From contig DATGTE010000023.1 in NCBI GenBank assembly GCA_035301985.1, positions 186,001 to 250,000 on the forward strand: DNA of 64,000 bases, read 5' to 3'. The translations under genes and the position numbers were made by a program. This DNA comes from DASUXY01 sp035301985 (GTDB taxonomy: Bacteria > Bacillota > Bacilli > Bacillales > Amphibacillaceae). Shown here piece after piece: positions 44,258 to 53,636 of the stretch. Under the pieces are notes generated by a model. That model had not been told where the DNA came from, did not search any database, and saw nothing but the letters and a program-made list of their open reading frames with translations. How positions within the stretch are numbered: the first letter of the stretch is position 1; every line of letters begins with the position of its first letter.

Positions 44258-45034
44258 TTGAAGGAAATAACCGATCATCTCAAGCGGACGATCGCATACG
44301 CTTATCCTCCAAAACGGATCATTTCACTCGTCCCTGCTATCACAGAAACAATGTGCCATCTTGGACTGAAGGAAAACATTGTCGGCCGGACCCGGTTTTG
44401 CGTTTTTCCGAATGAGATGAAAAAAGTTCGCAACGTCGGTGGAACAAAAGATATAAAGATGAACCGGATCCATGAATTGAATCCAGATCTCATTATTGCA
44501 GAAAAAGAGGAGAACACAAAAGAAATTGTCGAAACACTTGAAGTTGATTACCCGGTTTTTGTATTTGAAATTCAAACCATCAACGATGTTTTAAAAATGA
44601 TTAACGATATCGGCCTTTTGACAAATTGTCACCAACGAGCGAAAAAATTACAAACAGACATTGTCGATGCGTTGCAAGCTTTGCCTTATGTAAACGGTAA
44701 ACGCATCGCTTATGTCATCTGGAAAAAGCCATACATGGTCGTTGGTAAACATACATACATTCAATCGTTGCTTGACACAATGGGCTTTATCAATCCTTTT
44801 ACATCTTTTCCCGGAAGGTATCCAATCGTTTCTATAAAAGATTTACAAAACGCATCCCTCGATTATATTTTTCTAGCTACAGAACCTTACCCTTATCGGG
44901 AAAAACATTTACAAGAATTTACCGACATGCTGCCAAACACGACGCCGATGATTATTAACGGCGAAATGTTCTGGTACGGTGCAAAAATGATACAAGCTGT
45001 CAAATACTTTCAGGAAACTTTTAAACACCTATAA
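44258..45034 (+). CDS. Helical-backbone metal-receptor (BtuF-like cobalamin/siderophore-binding) protein without signal peptide
   Basis: 258 residues in the BtuF/FecB fold: PPKRIISLVPAITETMCHLG, GRTRFCVFP, VRNVGGTKDIKMNRIHELNPDLIIA (the usual 'P D L I' hinge) and the C-terminal MIINGEMFWYGAKMIQAVKYFQETF. There is no signal peptide or lipobox, unlike transport receptors, so it is cytosolic or sensor-like; such leaderless members are common in bacilli. The TTG start follows TAGGGGGAG. Ligand unknown. Confidence 0.8.
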   Translation: MKEITDHLKRTIAYAYPPKRIISLVPAITETMCHLGLKENIVGRTRFCVFPNEMKKVRNVGGTKDIKMNRIHELNPDLIIAEKEENTKEIVETLEVDYPVFVFEIQTINDVLKMINDIGLLTNCHQRAKKLQTDIVDALQALPYVNGKRIAYVIWKKPYMVVGKHTYIQSLLDTMGFINPFTSFPGRYPIVSIKDLQNASLDYIFLATEPYPYREKHLQEFTDMLPNTTPMIINGEMFWYGAKMIQAVKYFQETFKHL

Positions 45035-45135
45035 CCTGGCACAAACGCTTTGAGTCGCAAAGCATTTTATTTCCTTTTGACAAAAGTCCTTGTTATGCTG
45101 GTTATAAGTATAATCGAAAGAGAGGGGAATAAAAT

Positions 45136-45597
45136 ATGAGTCATGATCTGTTCAAACAATTTGAAATAACACGAAACGCATTGCTCAATGAAATTAGAAA
45201 CTTAGACTCCGATGTGGTTGACGTGCAACCAAAAGGATTTAATAACACCATTCACTGGCATATTGGTCATATCTTGACTGTTACAGAACAATTTTTGTTC
45301 GGATTCCCGGACAAGTCCCAACATATACCAGAAAATTATACAAAGCTGTTCGGCAACGGCACGAAACCAGCCGACTGGACCGATGATGTACCATCTGTTG
45401 ATACGTTATCTGAACAATTGTCCGAACAATTAGATCGTATGAAAGAAATCCCTGTTGAACAATTGGATGAAAAACTCGATCAACCGATTCTCGGTCAAAA
45501 TACATTTGGTGAATTAGCATGTATGAGTGTGTTCCACGAAGCCAATCACCTCGGTCAAATACATGCGATGCAATTTACAGCAAAAGCGGAAAAATAG
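45136..45597 (+). CDS. DinB superfamily protein
   Basis: 153 residues, four-helix bundle. Metal-ligand histidines are visible in HWHIGHILTVTEQFLF near residue 38 and in HEANHLGQIHAM near 135, the DinB/YfiT arrangement. Members act as metal-dependent thiol or hydrolytic enzymes; a specific role (for example bacillithiol transferase) cannot be assigned. AGAGAGGGG precedes the ATG and a TTGACA -35 box lies about 60 bases upstream. Confidence 0.82.
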   Translation: MSHDLFKQFEITRNALLNEIRNLDSDVVDVQPKGFNNTIHWHIGHILTVTEQFLFGFPDKSQHIPENYTKLFGNGTKPADWTDDVPSVDTLSEQLSEQLDRMKEIPVEQLDEKLDQPILGQNTFGELACMSVFHEANHLGQIHAMQFTAKAEK

Positions 45598-45618
45598 TAC
45601 GTATATCAGCTAACAGTG

Positions 45619-45651
45619 TCCCAAGGTAAGCCAATCACCTTGGGATTTTTT
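45619..45651 (+). terminator. Terminator after the DinB gene
   Basis: TCCCAAGGT / ACCTTGGGA stem, 9-base loop, then T6. Confidence 0.92.
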
Positions 45652-45810
45652 GTACATCTTGTATAATGCAAATCTTAAAAGTTTCTATTCAATACTGTCT
45701 CCTTTTCCACATTAGTGGTACAATAAAGGGGTGAAGGTTGCTTTGGCACTTTCACACATCTATTTCATTCTATCGTCAAGCTGACTTATTAAGATGAAGG
45801 AGTGGAAAGA

Positions 45811-46695
45811 ATGCAACAAAGCCATTTCGACAAAATCAAAAACGGAAAAGGGTTTATCGCAGCCCTTGATCAAAGTGGGGGCAGTACACCTAAAGCATTG
45901 GCTGCTTACGGTATCATGGAAGATGCTTATGCCAACGAAGATGAAATGTTCGATTTAGTTCATGAAATGCGCACACGCATTATCACCTCGCCTGCTTTTA
46001 ACTCTGATCATATATTAGGCGCCATTCTTTTCGAGCAAACGATGGACCGAGAAATCGAAGGTATGTACACCGGTGATTATCTGACTGAGAAGAAAGGCAT
46101 TGTTCCTTTTTTGAAAGTCGATAAAGGGCTCGCTGAAGAAGAAAACGGCGTACAGATGATGAAACCGATCCCCGATCTCGACGAATTGTTAAAACGGGCT
46201 AAAGAACGTCGCATATTCGGTACTAAAATGCGCTCTGTCATTAAAGAAGCGAATCCAGAAGGGATCCGAGCCGTCATCGATCAACAGTTTGAAATCGGCA
46301 AACAAATCATTGATGCCGGCTTCGTTCCGATTATCGAGCCGGAAGTCGACATTAACAGCCCAGAAAAAGAAACATGTGAAGATCTGATGAAGGAAGAAAT
46401 TCTCAAACATCTCAACCGTTTAGGCGAAAACGATTATGTCATGCTCAAATTATCTATTCCAACGAAAGCAAACTTATATAAGGAATTGATTGACCATCCT
46501 ATGGTCGTCCGCGTCGTAGCACTTTCCGGTGGATATTCACGAGACGAAGCGAATAAAAAATTGAAGGAAAACGACGGCCTTATCGCCAGCTTCTCCCGCG
46601 CATTGATTCAAGATTTGAACGTGAACCAAACAGACGACGAATTCAATGCCGCACTCGAAAAAACCGTCAAATCGATCTATGAGGCATCTATTTAA
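45811..46695 (+). CDS. fda: Class I fructose-bisphosphate aldolase
   Basis: 294 residues. Schiff-base aldolase of the bacterial class I type (as in staphylococci): NGKGFIAALDQSGGSTPKALAAYGI near the N-terminus, KVDKGLAEEENGVQMMKP, PIIEPEVDI, and YVMLKLSIPTK with the candidate catalytic Lys, then RVVALSGGYSRDEA. It cleaves fructose 1,6-bisphosphate to DHAP and G3P without metal. The ATG at 45811 is 8 bases from AAGGAG; the GTG three codons earlier is too near. Monocistronic. Confidence 0.92.
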   Translation: MQQSHFDKIKNGKGFIAALDQSGGSTPKALAAYGIMEDAYANEDEMFDLVHEMRTRIITSPAFNSDHILGAILFEQTMDREIEGMYTGDYLTEKKGIVPFLKVDKGLAEEENGVQMMKPIPDLDELLKRAKERRIFGTKMRSVIKEANPEGIRAVIDQQFEIGKQIIDAGFVPIIEPEVDINSPEKETCEDLMKEEILKHLNRLGENDYVMLKLSIPTKANLYKELIDHPMVVRVVALSGGYSRDEANKKLKENDGLIASFSRALIQDLNVNQTDDEFNAALEKTVKSIYEASI

Positions 46696-46745
46696 ATAAA
46701 AGGAACAGAAGCTTAACTTCTGTCATGGATGAATATGAATAATAT

Positions 46746-46794
46746 AAAACAAAACGAAGTCCTTCATAAATAACGATGGACTTCGTTTTGTTTT
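46746..46794. terminator. Bidirectional terminator after the aldolase gene
   Basis: 17-bp perfect stem (46746-46762 with 46778-46794), with A-rich and T-rich ends, between convergent genes. Confidence 0.9.
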
Positions 46795-46885
46795 AGGAAG
46801 CTCTTATTTTCACTCTTCAGTTTATACATAGCCAAACCATCGAGCGATCCTAGCTTATCCATTACAACGATCGAAAGCAACTTCC

Positions 46886-48052
46886 TTACTGAATGGTCAC
46901 TTGAACTTCACGTACCCCCCATTGTATAGCTTCGCGGTTGGTCGGAACAAATACGTCGATGCGCTTGCCCTTGATATCACCGCCAACATCGCCTGCGATG
47001 GCATGGCCATACCCTTCCACATGTACAATCGAACCAAGTGGGATCACACTCGGGTCAACTGCAATCACCTTAGCATCTGGATTTTCTGTTAAATCGATTC
47101 CCGTAGAGGTGATTCCATTCTCACCAGCACTTTCTACTGTATAGGCTGTCGCTGTTACAGTGAATGATTGTTTATCATTTTTTTCTTCTGTTTTTTTCGA
47201 ACCGTTACTTGCCTTCTTTTTTTCTTTTGACTGGGCTGGCTGATTCGTTTCGTTTTTTGTTTTTGCAACCTTTGGTGCTGGATTTGCCTTCGCTTCTGTA
47301 GCCGCAGCAATCCGTTGCTTTGTCTTTTCTTCCAAGGCGTTGAGTTTCTCATCTTCCTTCTCTAATTCTTCTACGTATTCGACAAGCTCTTTTTGTTTTC
47401 CTTCCAACTTCTCTTTGCGCGCTTCATTCTTACGCTGTTCTTCGTTAAGAATGCTTAAATTTTTCTCCTGTTCTTCCTTTAATTCATTCAGCTCATTTAA
47501 TTTTTGAAAAACAAGCTGTTGTTTTTCCGCCACACTTTGTTTGTCTGCTTCAAACGCCTTAATCAGCGAAGCATCTGAATCTGTAATTTTACCGACTAAA
47601 TGAGCCCGATTGATTAAATCGCTAAAACTTTCAGCACCGAACAAAACATTTAAAATACTAATCGGTCCACCGGATTGCTGGTAGGAAGTCATTCTTTCTT
47701 TTAATAAATCATAACGCTTGTCGATATCTTTCTGCAATTCTTCAATCTTGGTCTGTAAAGCTTCCATATCTTTGACGGTTTCATCAATATCTTCATCCGT
47801 TTGCTGAATCATGTTTTGTTTTTCTTCAACAACTTTGTTTCTTTGTTCAATTTCCTCGTTCAAATCCTCTATTTCACTGACAAGGTTGGTCAGTTTGTTT
47901 TCAGCATCAGACAGATCGTTTTTAATATGTGCTCGTCTGTCCTGAATGTGCTCGAGATCGTTTTCTGATTGCGCATAAAGGGGACGGTTAAAAAAGAAAC
48001 TTCCTATTGAAATAAAGACAGCCAGGGCCGCAACACTACATTTTTTTCTCAA
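46886..48052 (-). CDS. Secreted coiled-coil protein with C-terminal 3D domain
   Basis: 388 residues from a TTG at 48052 that has GCGAGGG upstream and gives a proper signal peptide (RKKCSVAALAVFISIGSFFF then NRPLYA before the cut). Residues about 30-240 are a long coiled coil of the CwlO/PcsB N-terminal type (repeated EDLNEEIEQRN, EELQKDIDKRY, ISILNVLFGAESFSDLINR). A Lys/Ala/Asn-rich linker follows, then the 3D domain with TATAYTVESAGENGITSTG, AVDPSVIPLGS, GHAIAGDVGGDIKGKRID carrying its three Asp residues. Likely a peptidoglycan-acting (lytic transglycosylase-like) wall enzyme such as YocH. Confidence 0.88.
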   Translation of the reverse strand: MRKKCSVAALAVFISIGSFFFNRPLYAQSENDLEHIQDRRAHIKNDLSDAENKLTNLVSEIEDLNEEIEQRNKVVEEKQNMIQQTDEDIDETVKDMEALQTKIEELQKDIDKRYDLLKERMTSYQQSGGPISILNVLFGAESFSDLINRAHLVGKITDSDASLIKAFEADKQSVAEKQQLVFQKLNELNELKEEQEKNLSILNEEQRKNEARKEKLEGKQKELVEYVEELEKEDEKLNALEEKTKQRIAAATEAKANPAPKVAKTKNETNQPAQSKEKKKASNGSKKTEEKNDKQSFTVTATAYTVESAGENGITSTGIDLTENPDAKVIAVDPSVIPLGSIVHVEGYGHAIAGDVGGDIKGKRIDVFVPTNREAIQWGVREVQVTIQ

Positions 48053-48355
48053 TGATTTTCCCTCGCTTACGATTTTCAAAATATATAATCTATGAAATCT
48101 ATCTAGCTTTCTCTGGAAGTATAACACCTTTACATGACACTCTAGTTATTGCAATATTACAGTTGCGTTTCAATAGATTACATTATTTGATAAACAAGGG
48201 AAAGTAATTAATCAGTCAATCAACATGATAACTTTCTCGGTATTCTTAACAATGGTATACAGCCCAAGTTATTGTTAATTCACAAAACATGGTATGTATT
48301 TTTTCCTATAAGTTGGAAAGCTACTAAGATAGAAAGTTAAAAAGGAGTGATAATA

Positions 48356-49468
48356 ATGAACGAACGTATTTTTACCAGTCCCGCAAAATATGTGCAAGGG
48401 AAAAATGTTATTCAAAATATCGGAAAATACGTCAAAAACATCGGCGATCAAACAGTCGTCATCGCGGATGAAACAGTTTGGGATATTGCCGGAAACGAGG
48501 TTGTTGAACAACTGAAACGAAAAGATATCAAAGCAGAAAAAGTCGTGTTTAAAGGAGAAGCCTCCAAAAAGGAATTCGAGCGTATTGCTGGAATCGCCAG
48601 AAAATCACGTGCATCCATCATCATCGGTGTCGGCGGCGGGAAAACATTGGATACTGCTAAAGCTGTTTCCGATGATGTGAACGGATACACGGTCGTTGTG
48701 CCGACAACTGCCTCAACCGATGCACCAACGAGTGCGCTCTCTGTCGTTTATTCAGATGACGGCATCTTTGAAGGCTATCGTTTTTATAATAAAAATTCCG
48801 ATCTAATCGTGGTCGATACAAAAATTGTTGCTGGTGCACCACCGCGGTTTCTCGCTTCAGGTATCGCTGATGCTCTGGCAACATGGGTCGAAGCTCGCGC
48901 TGTGATCAACGCGAGGGGAACCAATATGATAGGTGGAAAAACAACCATCGCTGCGCAGGCAATCGCTGAAAAATGTGAAGAAACACTTTTCAAATACGCT
49001 CGTTTAGCATATGAAGCGACTCAAGCGAAATCAGTTACACCAGCACTGGAGTCGGTTGTAGAAGCCAACACATTGTTAAGCGGATTAGGCTTTGAAAGCG
49101 GAGGACTTGCGGCAGCCCATGCTATTCATAATGGCTTCACGGCATTGAAAGGTGATATTCACCATTTGACACATGGCGAAAAAGTTGCGTTCGGAACACT
49201 TTGCCAACTCGCTCTAGAAACGCATAGCATTGACGACATCGAACGCTACATTGCGCTATACATCAGCCTCGACCTACCGGTAACTCTGGAAGATATCCAC
49301 CTCGAAGACGCATCCCGTAACGATCTCATGAAAGTAGCCCAAACAGCAACAGTTGAAGGCGAGACGATTCATCAAGCCTTTAACAACATCACGGCGGATG
49401 ATGTAGTTGACGCCATCTATGCAGCTGATCGGTATGCCAAAGCTTATAAAGAAAAACAATCATTTTGA
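48356..49468 (+). CDS. gldA: Glycerol dehydrogenase GldA
   Basis: 370 residues. NAD+-dependent iron/zinc-type alcohol dehydrogenase, glycerol to dihydroxyacetone. IIGVGGGKTLDTAKAV near 85-100 (NAD), VPTTASTDAPTSALSVVY, and metal ligands in ASGIADALATW, HAIHNGFTAL and HHLTHGEKVAFG. The ATG at 48356 is 8 bases from AAAGGAG. Monocistronic. Confidence 0.93.
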   Translation: MNERIFTSPAKYVQGKNVIQNIGKYVKNIGDQTVVIADETVWDIAGNEVVEQLKRKDIKAEKVVFKGEASKKEFERIAGIARKSRASIIIGVGGGKTLDTAKAVSDDVNGYTVVVPTTASTDAPTSALSVVYSDDGIFEGYRFYNKNSDLIVVDTKIVAGAPPRFLASGIADALATWVEARAVINARGTNMIGGKTTIAAQAIAEKCEETLFKYARLAYEATQAKSVTPALESVVEANTLLSGLGFESGGLAAAHAIHNGFTALKGDIHHLTHGEKVAFGTLCQLALETHSIDDIERYIALYISLDLPVTLEDIHLEDASRNDLMKVAQTATVEGETIHQAFNNITADDVVDAIYAADRYAKAYKEKQSF

Positions 49469-49544
49469 CAGAACGTTAGAATATAAATGAAACGGGGTCC
49501 ATCGGGATTTTGCTTTTGTAAAAACCGGTTCACTCGCCTAAAAC

Positions 49545-49603
49545 AGCTGCTTTCGGCGGGCACAGTCTCGACTTTGCTCGTACTGTGTCCACAGGAAGCA
49601 GCT
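49545..49603. repeat. Imperfect double-hairpin intergenic element
   Basis: Outer arms AGCTGCTTTC / GGAAGCAGCT and inner arms GGGCACAGT / ACTGTGTCC, each with one wobble. It looks like a diverged member of the GC-rich palindromic repeats that occur many times in halophilic and alkaliphilic bacilli. Only one copy is seen here. The rest of 49469-49742 shows no gene. Confidence 0.45.
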
Positions 49604-49742
49604 CAGCCAACCGCTTGGTAGCGCAATTGAAATCCGCTGTACAACTCCTTTAGTATAACTATGAACATTACTTCAGTACTATAGTTAAGATTTTCCCCAA
49701 TCATCCCTTTTGTTACAGGATTTTTTCTACGACTGCAATGAA

Positions 49743-51281
49743 TCATGACCATCCTGAACGATCCGCTCTATGAACAGTCTCTCGCTTTGGCAAGAAGATC
49801 GTCAATAACAGTGTCACCACTGCAAAAATGAACACACCCCAAAAAACGCTGTGGAGAGCATGAGTCAGACCGCCTTCTAAAATAATCCGGATATTTTCGG
49901 GCATGTCACCTATAGCTGAACGATCTAGAATCGCGTTGACCGAATTCACCGACAAAGATTGATCAAAATCAGTTCCTTTTTGTGCTAAATATCGGTTCAA
50001 TTGTGAATTTAAAATGCCGCCGAGCAATGCCGCACCGAGTGAGCTACCGATCATGCGCATAAGCATATTCGACGCTGTAGCTACTCCGCGTGTTTGCCAA
50101 TTAACATGGTTTTGGATCGAAACAATAAACGTTGTCGACGTCAGCCCCATCCCGATTCCGATAATAAACGATCCAATACCTGCCCAAACCGGACCTTTTG
50201 CAAGATCCAACGTCAGAAAAAATAACGACCCGATCAAAAGAGCTCCACCGCCAATCATCGCTGTCCACCGGTAGCCAATCTTTAAAAAAATATGACCAGC
50301 AAAAGTCGAAGCAAGCGGCCACCCGACAGACATCATCGTCAAAGTAAACCCGGCGATGATGGCTGAATGGCCCATCACACCTTGAACATAAGGCGGCAAA
50401 AAACTGGAAAGCCCAATCATCATAGCACCTGATGTGAGCGTCGCCACATTGGCAAAAGCGATCAACCGGTGACGCCAAAGGTTAAGCGGCATCATCGGCG
50501 ATGCAGCTTTAGTTTCTTGCCATATGAAAGCCGCTATTCCGCTGACAAACAAGATGACGAGCACAAAGGTTGGCAATGATAGCCAATCCCAGTTGACGCC
50601 TCCTTCTATAAACAAAATCATCAGCGCGGATACCGAAATAAAAAATAAGCCTGACCCGGCATAATCAATCGAACGCTTTTGTTTCTCCACTTTTTCGTGT
50701 AAAAACAAACCAACACCGAACATGCCGATTATACCGAGCGGCACATTCATCCAAAAAATCCAAGCCCAGTCGGAAAAGCGTACGATCAGCCCTCCAGCAA
50801 GCGGACCAATAACAGCTGAAATTCCCCATACGCTGGACAGATACCCTTGAATTTTCGCCCGTTCTTCAAGTGTATACATATCCCCGACAATGGTTGTTGC
50901 AATCGGCTGGACGGCTCCTGCACCAAGTCCTTGAACAAACCGGAAAATGATTAGCATTAACATCGATGATGAAAAACCGCATAGAACAGACCCCGTTAGA
51001 AAAATCAATACCCCGCTGATAAAAATGGGCTTGCGTCCGTACAAGTCAGACAGTTTGCCATATATCATGGTGGTCACAGCGTTCATGAGTAAAAATGCTG
51101 AAAACACCCAGCTGTAAAACGAAAAACCGCCAAGATCGCTGACAATACTCGGCATAGCCGTCGCCACGATTGTTCCTTCGATCGCTGCCATAAACATGGC
51201 GATAATTAACGATATCAACACCAACGGACGGCGTGTCTTTTTTTTTGTTGCGGGAATGATTTGTGCCAGCGATTTTCGCAA
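49743..51281 (-). CDS. EmrB/QacA-type (DHA2) multidrug efflux MFS transporter, second copy
   Basis: About 512 residues, 14 helices. AAIEGTIVATAMPSIVSDLGG, GKLSDLYGRKPIF and WGISAVIGPLAGG repeat the DHA2 motifs of the transporter at 23520, to which it is clearly paralogous along its length. The TTG at 51281 is nine bases from ATGGAGGAA, which itself spans the first codons of the longer ATG frame at 51302, so TTG is preferred. An OhrR/MarR-like palindrome covers its promoter (51423). Confidence 0.9.
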   Translation of the reverse strand: MRKSLAQIIPATKKKTRRPLVLISLIIAMFMAAIEGTIVATAMPSIVSDLGGFSFYSWVFSAFLLMNAVTTMIYGKLSDLYGRKPIFISGVLIFLTGSVLCGFSSSMLMLIIFRFVQGLGAGAVQPIATTIVGDMYTLEERAKIQGYLSSVWGISAVIGPLAGGLIVRFSDWAWIFWMNVPLGIIGMFGVGLFLHEKVEKQKRSIDYAGSGLFFISVSALMILFIEGGVNWDWLSLPTFVLVILFVSGIAAFIWQETKAASPMMPLNLWRHRLIAFANVATLTSGAMMIGLSSFLPPYVQGVMGHSAIIAGFTLTMMSVGWPLASTFAGHIFLKIGYRWTAMIGGGALLIGSLFFLTLDLAKGPVWAGIGSFIIGIGMGLTSTTFIVSIQNHVNWQTRGVATASNMLMRMIGSSLGAALLGGILNSQLNRYLAQKGTDFDQSLSVNSVNAILDRSAIGDMPENIRIILEGGLTHALHSVFWGVFIFAVVTLLLTIFLPKRETVHRADRSGWS

Positions 51282-51422
51282 TTTCAGTTTCCTCCATGCC
51301 ATAATATTCTGTTACTAGACATCTTATCGGCATAGATAAAATATATAAATTTTAAGGTATAAACGTATTTCTTCTTAAATAGAGAGTGCCACGTCATCTT
51401 GCATTACTATAACTAAATTTTC

Positions 51423-51439
51423 ATACAATTAAATTGTAT
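51423..51439. promoter_or_regulatory. OhrR/MarR-type operator palindrome
   Basis: ATACAATT-A-AATTGTAT, perfect 8-base arms with one central base. The core matches the OhrR operator of B. subtilis ohrA as I recall it (TACAATT-AAATTGTA). It overlaps the -10 box of the MFS promoter. No MarR gene is in the window. The rest of 51282-51699 is AT-rich without genes. Confidence 0.6.
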
Positions 51440-51460
51440 CATCCTTTGTATATATGACAA
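51433..51460 (-). promoter_or_regulatory. Promoter for the second MFS gene
   Basis: On the minus strand, -35 TTGTCA, 16-base spacer, -10 TACAAT; the -10 lies within the palindrome at 51423. Confidence 0.55.
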
Positions 51461-51699
51461 ATAAGCTTTTACTTATTTACTATAATTTTATCTGATTGAT
51501 TTCTCTATCTCAAATCCATTTGACGTATAATAATGCATCTGTTAGTTGCGTTTCCAATAATATGTATAGTGATTAAAAATAGTTATTCTATTACCATAGC
51601 TACAACCTATCAAAACCATAGGAAATCGCAAATTGACAATAGTTGGGACGCATCCTATGGTTAAAATGTAAGATAAAATTTCAAGGAGGGGTTACACTT

Positions 51700-51939
51700 A
51701 TGACAAAAGCAACTTTCTACCATGCAGGTTGCCCGGTATGTGTTGACGCAGAGAAAATGATGTTGGAATACATTGATCAATCTAAAGTGGACTTGGAAAT
51801 TGTTCACTTCGGTGAAGATGCTTCTAGAATCGATGAGGCAGAAAAAGCAGGTGTCAAATCGGTTCCAGCCTTAGTTATCGGTGACAACGTCTACCACATC
51901 AACCATGGCGCAAGCATGGATGAAGTTAAAAACGGCTAA
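51700..51939 (+). CDS. Small thioredoxin/glutaredoxin-like protein with CPVC
   Basis: 79 residues, cytosolic. ATFYHAGCPVCVDAEKMMLEYI gives an N-terminal CPVC active site at residues 11-14 on the first helix, and KSVPALVIGDNVYHINHGAS has the cis-proline strand. Shorter than a classic thioredoxin, nearer a glutaredoxin-type fold. AAGGAGGGG precedes the ATG at 51700; the longer frame is rejected. It lies opposite a LysR gene and downstream of the OhrR-like site. Confidence 0.8.
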   Translation: MTKATFYHAGCPVCVDAEKMMLEYIDQSKVDLEIVHFGEDASRIDEAEKAGVKSVPALVIGDNVYHINHGASMDEVKNG

Positions 51940-51943
51940 AACT

Positions 51944-51984
51944 AAAAAAACAAGAGGCATCATTCATATGCCTCTTGTTTTTTT
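51944..51984. terminator. Bidirectional terminator overlapping the LysR stop
   Basis: 17-bp perfect stem (51944-51960 with 51968-51984) with A7 and T7 ends between convergent genes. Confidence 0.92.
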
Positions 51985-52877
51985 ATGGAAGAAATCGATA
52001 AGCTCTTTTCCCTTACCTGTTCCATAAATGTTCGTGTAGTTGTACACATGAATTTGTCTTTTCTAAACACAAAGCCGACTTCCCGTGTTGGAGTTGGTTC
52101 GATTAGCTGAACAGTTGTTAATTGGTCGTTTTCTAAAAAGTCAAGATACGGTTTGGGCAAAATAGTCACACCGATACCTTCTGCAACCATTTGTACGATA
52201 GATTCCATCGTTGTCAACTCAAGAGTAGGTGTAATAGACATATCAAGATCTGTAAAGTACTGATCAATAAGCTGCCGAAGAAAATAATTTTCAGGCAGAA
52301 GAATAAACGATTCGTCCACCAGCGATGTCATTTGAACGGTTTTTAAGCGAGCGAGCGGATGATTGACTGGAACAGCCAAAGACAGCTCCTCTGTAAACAA
52401 CGAAATGGCATCAATATCTTCATTATCTACAGGCAAAAAAGCGACGCCGAGATCCAATTCATTTTCCAAAAGACCTTTGACAATATCGCCCATTCTTAAA
52501 CCAAGCACTGTCAACTCAACGTTTGGATACAATTGCTTAAAGTTTAAAATCGCTGGCGGCAAGAGATAATTGGCGCATGTTATTAAAGAACCAACCGTTA
52601 AACTGCCTCTTTGCAATCCGTTCAAATCTCTAATAGCTGCACGAGCTTGATCCAATTCATGAAACACACGCTGGCTATGTTTCAACAATATTTTACCTGC
52701 TTCAGTTAAGGCGGTTTTTTTACCGACACGATCGAACAAAGGCATCCCCATTTCAAATTCTAAATTTTTAATCTGTTGGCTTAGCGATGGCTGTGACATA
52801 TGCAATTTTTCAGCTGCTCGTGTAAAATGTAATTCCTTACAGACGGCCATGAAACATTCGAGTTGTCTAAGGTCCAT
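51960..52877 (-). CDS. LysR-family transcriptional regulator
   Basis: 305 residues. N-terminal helix-turn-helix MDLRQLECFMAVCKELHFTRAAEKLHMSQPSLSQQIKNLE, linker helix, and a two-lobe substrate domain (GSLTVGSLITCANYLLPP, LDLGVAFLPV, GIGVTILPKPYL). It resembles the CynR/YybE-like branch. Inducer and targets unknown. CGGAGGAAAGG precedes the ATG. Confidence 0.9.
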   Translation of the reverse strand: MDLRQLECFMAVCKELHFTRAAEKLHMSQPSLSQQIKNLEFEMGMPLFDRVGKKTALTEAGKILLKHSQRVFHELDQARAAIRDLNGLQRGSLTVGSLITCANYLLPPAILNFKQLYPNVELTVLGLRMGDIVKGLLENELDLGVAFLPVDNEDIDAISLFTEELSLAVPVNHPLARLKTVQMTSLVDESFILLPENYFLRQLIDQYFTDLDMSITPTLELTTMESIVQMVAEGIGVTILPKPYLDFLENDQLTTVQLIEPTPTREVGFVFRKDKFMCTTTRTFMEQVREKSLSISSIKKQEAYE

Positions 52878-53102
52878 TTCACAAGTCCTTTCCTCCGATT
52901 TCGTTTATCTACTATTATGGCGCAAATCAGGTGATAGAACAATCGATTTCCCTCTCGATCAAAGTCCAAAAATATCCCCTATTCTAAAGGCGAAGGTCAT
53001 GGTATAATCATTTTAAAAGTAGTACATTCTACCTATCCAAAGTCTGTTTTAATTGTGGTACTATTGTAAATGATATTTAAAATTCTTAAAAGGAGGAAAC
53101 TC

Positions 53103-53558
53103 ATGTCTGAAGAAGGCGTATTGCTAGGGCTATTTGCTGGATTAGCCATCATATTTTTGTTTATGGTAATCGTTGCCATTATCTTATATGTCTTTATGGC
53201 GCTCGGTTTGTTTAAAATAGCTAAACGGGAAGGTATGCAAGATAAAGCATGGATGGCATGGGTGCCGGTCGTTAATTTTTTTCTGCTCACATTGCTTGTG
53301 GAAAATGACGTGCATGAACAAATAAGAGGCAAGTTGACGCTGATTTATGGCATTTCATTAGCGGCATCGGTCTTATTAAGTTGGTTGTTTTCACCAATTT
53401 CTTTCTTACCACTTATCGTCGCTTTGTATGCTTTTTATTTTCTGGCACGCAAGTATTCCACAAACGAAGTCGTCCACATCGTAATCGCAGCGATTACTTT
53501 CAGTGCAACGATGCCTATTCAGCTCTTTATGTTTCGCAACCGGGAGCAAGTAACATAA
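53103..53558 (+). CDS. Four-helix membrane protein of unknown function
   Basis: 151 residues. The N-terminal MSEEGVLLGLFAGLAIIFLFMVIVAIILYVFMALG is one long helix pair; then KIAKREGMQDKAWMAWVPVVNFFLLTLLV, which recalls small bacterial proteins with a conserved W-x-x-W-x-P segment; two further helices and a short basic tail. AAAAGGAGG precedes the ATG. Monocistronic. Confidence 0.7.
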   Translation: MSEEGVLLGLFAGLAIIFLFMVIVAIILYVFMALGLFKIAKREGMQDKAWMAWVPVVNFFLLTLLVENDVHEQIRGKLTLIYGISLAASVLLSWLFSPISFLPLIVALYAFYFLARKYSTNEVVHIVIAAITFSATMPIQLFMFRNREQVT

Positions 53559-53588
53559 AAAAGAGGCGTAGCTATGCCACTTTTTTGT
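53557..53588. terminator. Bidirectional terminator
   Basis: A6G-x-GGCxTAG / CTAxGCC-x-CT6 hairpin with one mismatch; it ends both the gene at 53103 and the convergent three-gene operon. Confidence 0.75.
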
Positions 53589-53636
53589 TTAATATTTACA
53601 TCATATAAACACTATGCATAAAAATAACAGTCATCC

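Noticed and set aside
50101..50478. 125-codon frame inside the second MFS gene
   Set aside because: Cys/Asp/Phe-rich translation typical of an out-of-frame shadow of a membrane protein gene; no start signal.
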